Shown piece after piece: positions 47,043 to 48,336 of a DNA stretch of 48,336 nt (its first letter is position 1; each line of letters starts with the position of its first letter). The position numbers were made by a program, and so were the translations under genes. Under the pieces are notes generated by a model. It saw only the letters and a program-made list of their open reading frames with translations, made no database searches and was not told where the DNA came from. This DNA is from a virus. The stretch is taken from positions 1-48,336 of IMG/VR virus record IMGVR_UViG_3300031999_000040. One strand, written 5' to 3'.

Positions 47043-48336
47043 TTGTACGCGCCGGTGTTCGAGCGGTACACCCGCGTTACAAGCGGGCGGAACTACGCCG
47101 GAGAGCGGGCAGCCATCTGCCCGTTCCACGGCGATAATAAACCATCGCTCTCGTTCAATGATGATACCGGCCTCTGGAAATGTTTCGCCTGCGGTAAAAG
47201 CGGCAGCGCCGTTACGTTCGTCCAAGCAGTTGAGCAATGCGCCCACGACCACGCCGATGCCATCGTCAACGACCTGCTGAACGTGAGTTTGCCTATACCT
47301 ACGAAGATCGCCGCCTGGCACGCTGCACTCGTAACTACTCCTGACGTCCTGCACTACCTTGAAAGCCGCGGAATCGGCGACGTGGAGATATTGAAGCACT
47401 ACAACGTTGGGTTTGACGGTGAACGTGTGACGATCCCCATCCACGACGAGGAAGGGAACCTGGTCAACGTCCGCCGCATGGCCGCACAGCGCGCGGCGAA
47501 GAATAAGGTCATCAACACGCCGGGTCACGGCCAGATGCGGCTCTGGCCCTTGGAAAGTCTTGTGGGTGAAGGCCCGATTATCGTCTGTGAAGGTGAAAGC
47601 GACTGCCTCAGTATCCTGCACCAGGATGTGCGTGCCGTGACCTCCACTGGTGGGGCCGGCGGCTGGCGCCAGGAGTGGGGCGCGCTCTTCCGCGGCCAGG
47701 ATGTCGTGATCGCTTTCGACGGTGACGACCCCGGCCGCCGCGGCGCTGAGAAGGTCTGCGCGTCGTTGGCGGACCACGCCGCATCGGTCACGGTATTGGA
47801 AATGCCCGACGCTACGGACGTCAACGACCTGCACTGTGCCGGCCACCGGCTGGACAACCTGATCATAGCGGCGACACCGGCGGCGGCGGGTGAGCAGCGC
47901 GACGAAGTGCTGGACCTAATGAAGGACATTCCGACACTGGGCGACCTCCCGAAAGAGGCGATGATCACAGAGCAGATCGCGTGGACGAAACGGCTGGCCG
48001 CCGCGTTGGCGAAGCTCCCCGAAACGCGCCGCGCGTACTACATCGCGGAAGCTGCCAGGATGCTCAGCGTGTCTACCAAGGTTATCAGGGATGAGATCAG
48101 GGCCGTCGAGCTTCAAGTTCTCATCCCCACCATCCCGGAGCCGCTGGCCGAGCCGCGCCAGCCTGACCTGTGCCTCGCGCAGGATTGGACGCGCGGGCGG
48201 TTTCACATCGGCGTCTGGCTGCCGACGCAACGTGGCGTCTACACGTTCCGGCTTATCACCAGCGACCACCGGATGGTCGAAGCGCCGGAGGGCATCGGCG
48301 CGCCTGGCGACGCCGCGCGGTGGAGCGTCGATAGCG
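47043..48336 (+). CDS. Primase-helicase, N-terminal part (continues at 14-1318)
   Basis: The first 431 codons of an 824-residue protein that crosses the contig end. The start is taken as TTG 47043 (GGGGAGGGGG about 10 nt upstream). A CHC2-type zinc finger has C26, H29, C47 and C50 (ICPFHGD and WKCFACGKSG). A TOPRIM domain follows: IIVCEGESD near residue 183 (catalytic Glu) and AFDGDDPGRRGAEK near 226 (DxD metal site). This is a DnaG-like primase joined to the ATPase encoded at the left end. Confidence 0.9.
   Translation, partial: MYAPVFERYTRVTSGRNYAGERAAICPFHGDNKPSLSFNDDTGLWKCFACGKSGSAVTFVQAVEQCAHDHADAIVNDLLNVSLPIPTKIAAWHAALVTTPDVLHYLESRGIGDVEILKHYNVGFDGERVTIPIHDEEGNLVNVRRMAAQRAAKNKVINTPGHGQMRLWPLESLVGEGPIIVCEGESDCLSILHQDVRAVTSTGGAGGWRQEWGALFRGQDVVIAFDGDDPGRRGAEKVCASLADHAASVTVLEMPDATDVNDLHCAGHRLDNLIIAATPAAAGEQRDEVLDLMKDIPTLGDLPKEAMITEQIAWTKRLAAALAKLPETRRAYYIAEAARMLSVSTKVIRDEIRAVELQVLIPTIPEPLAEPRQPDLCLAQDWTRGRFHIGVWLPTQRGVYTFRLITSDHRMVEAPEGIGAPGDAARWSVDS
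48211..48336. repeat. Right copy of the 126-bp terminal overlap
   Basis: Identical to 12-137. The sequence before it (TTTCACATCG) is the true upstream context that is missing at the left end of the contig. Confidence 0.9.

Noticed and set aside
1-48336. CRISPR arrays, integrase, insertion sequences or retroelement genes
   Set aside because: No regularly spaced repeats and no recognisable recombinase, transposase or reverse transcriptase motifs were seen on either strand.

Overview
The window is one complete, circularly closed virus-like genome. The last 126 bases (48211-48336) repeat positions 12-137 exactly, so the molecule closes at 48,199 bp. The primase-helicase gene runs off the right end and continues in frame at the left end. 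The gene set (terminase, portal, scaffold, SU10-like major capsid protein, head-tail adaptor, propeller-like tail protein, internal virion protein, with no tape-measure protein, sheath or tube) points to a short-tailed, podovirus-like tailed phage. An LLH-type holin, an XhlA-like protein, strong AGGAGG ribosome sites, frequent GTG and TTG starts and TTGACA/TATAAT-type promoters suggest a fairly GC-rich Firmicutes host; this is inference. No integrase or partition gene was recognised.

Layout. Two transcription units diverge from a control region at about 29.06-29.52 kb and converge on a hairpin at 8.55 kb. The leftward unit (29.06 to 8.58 kb, minus strand) begins with small genes and a Dam-type methylase. 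A second, near-consensus promoter at 26.9 kb then opens the late module: terS, terL, portal, small gene, scaffold, capsid, two head proteins, XhlA-like protein, holin, M15 endolysin, adaptor, propeller tail protein, DNRLRE fibre, small tail protein and two internal virion proteins. The lysis genes lie inside the structural module.

The rightward unit (29.5 kb through the contig join to 8.5 kb, plus strand) has two parts. From 29.5 to 40 kb are about 25 small, mostly unrecognised genes, each with its own ribosome site. From 40 to 48.3 kb and 0 to 8.5 kb are genome-maintenance genes: Xre regulator, HARP/SNF2 helicase, Cas4/AddB-like nuclease, Sak4-like ATPase with AT-hooks, putative ssDNA-binding protein, primase-helicase, RuvC-like resolvase, a uracil-DNA-glycosylase/exonuclease/DNA polymerase A fusion, an HExxH metallopeptidase and a MazG-like pyrophosphohydrolase. 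Together these could prime, copy, anneal and resolve phage DNA.

The most unusual part is 45.47-46.35 kb. A tRNA with a long variable arm and an irregular anticodon stem is followed by two RNAs of about 150 nt. Each is closed by a perfect helix preceded by a T-arm-like hairpin, but each is too long for a tRNA and folds into extra helices. A further GC-rich hairpin stretch lies between them. These look like undescribed tRNA-like phage RNAs. Other structures include a three-way-junction RNA beside the divergent promoters, a 24-bp inverted repeat after a TATAAT box at 1.4 kb, and a 33-bp copy of the start of the internal virion protein gene placed about 20 kb away.
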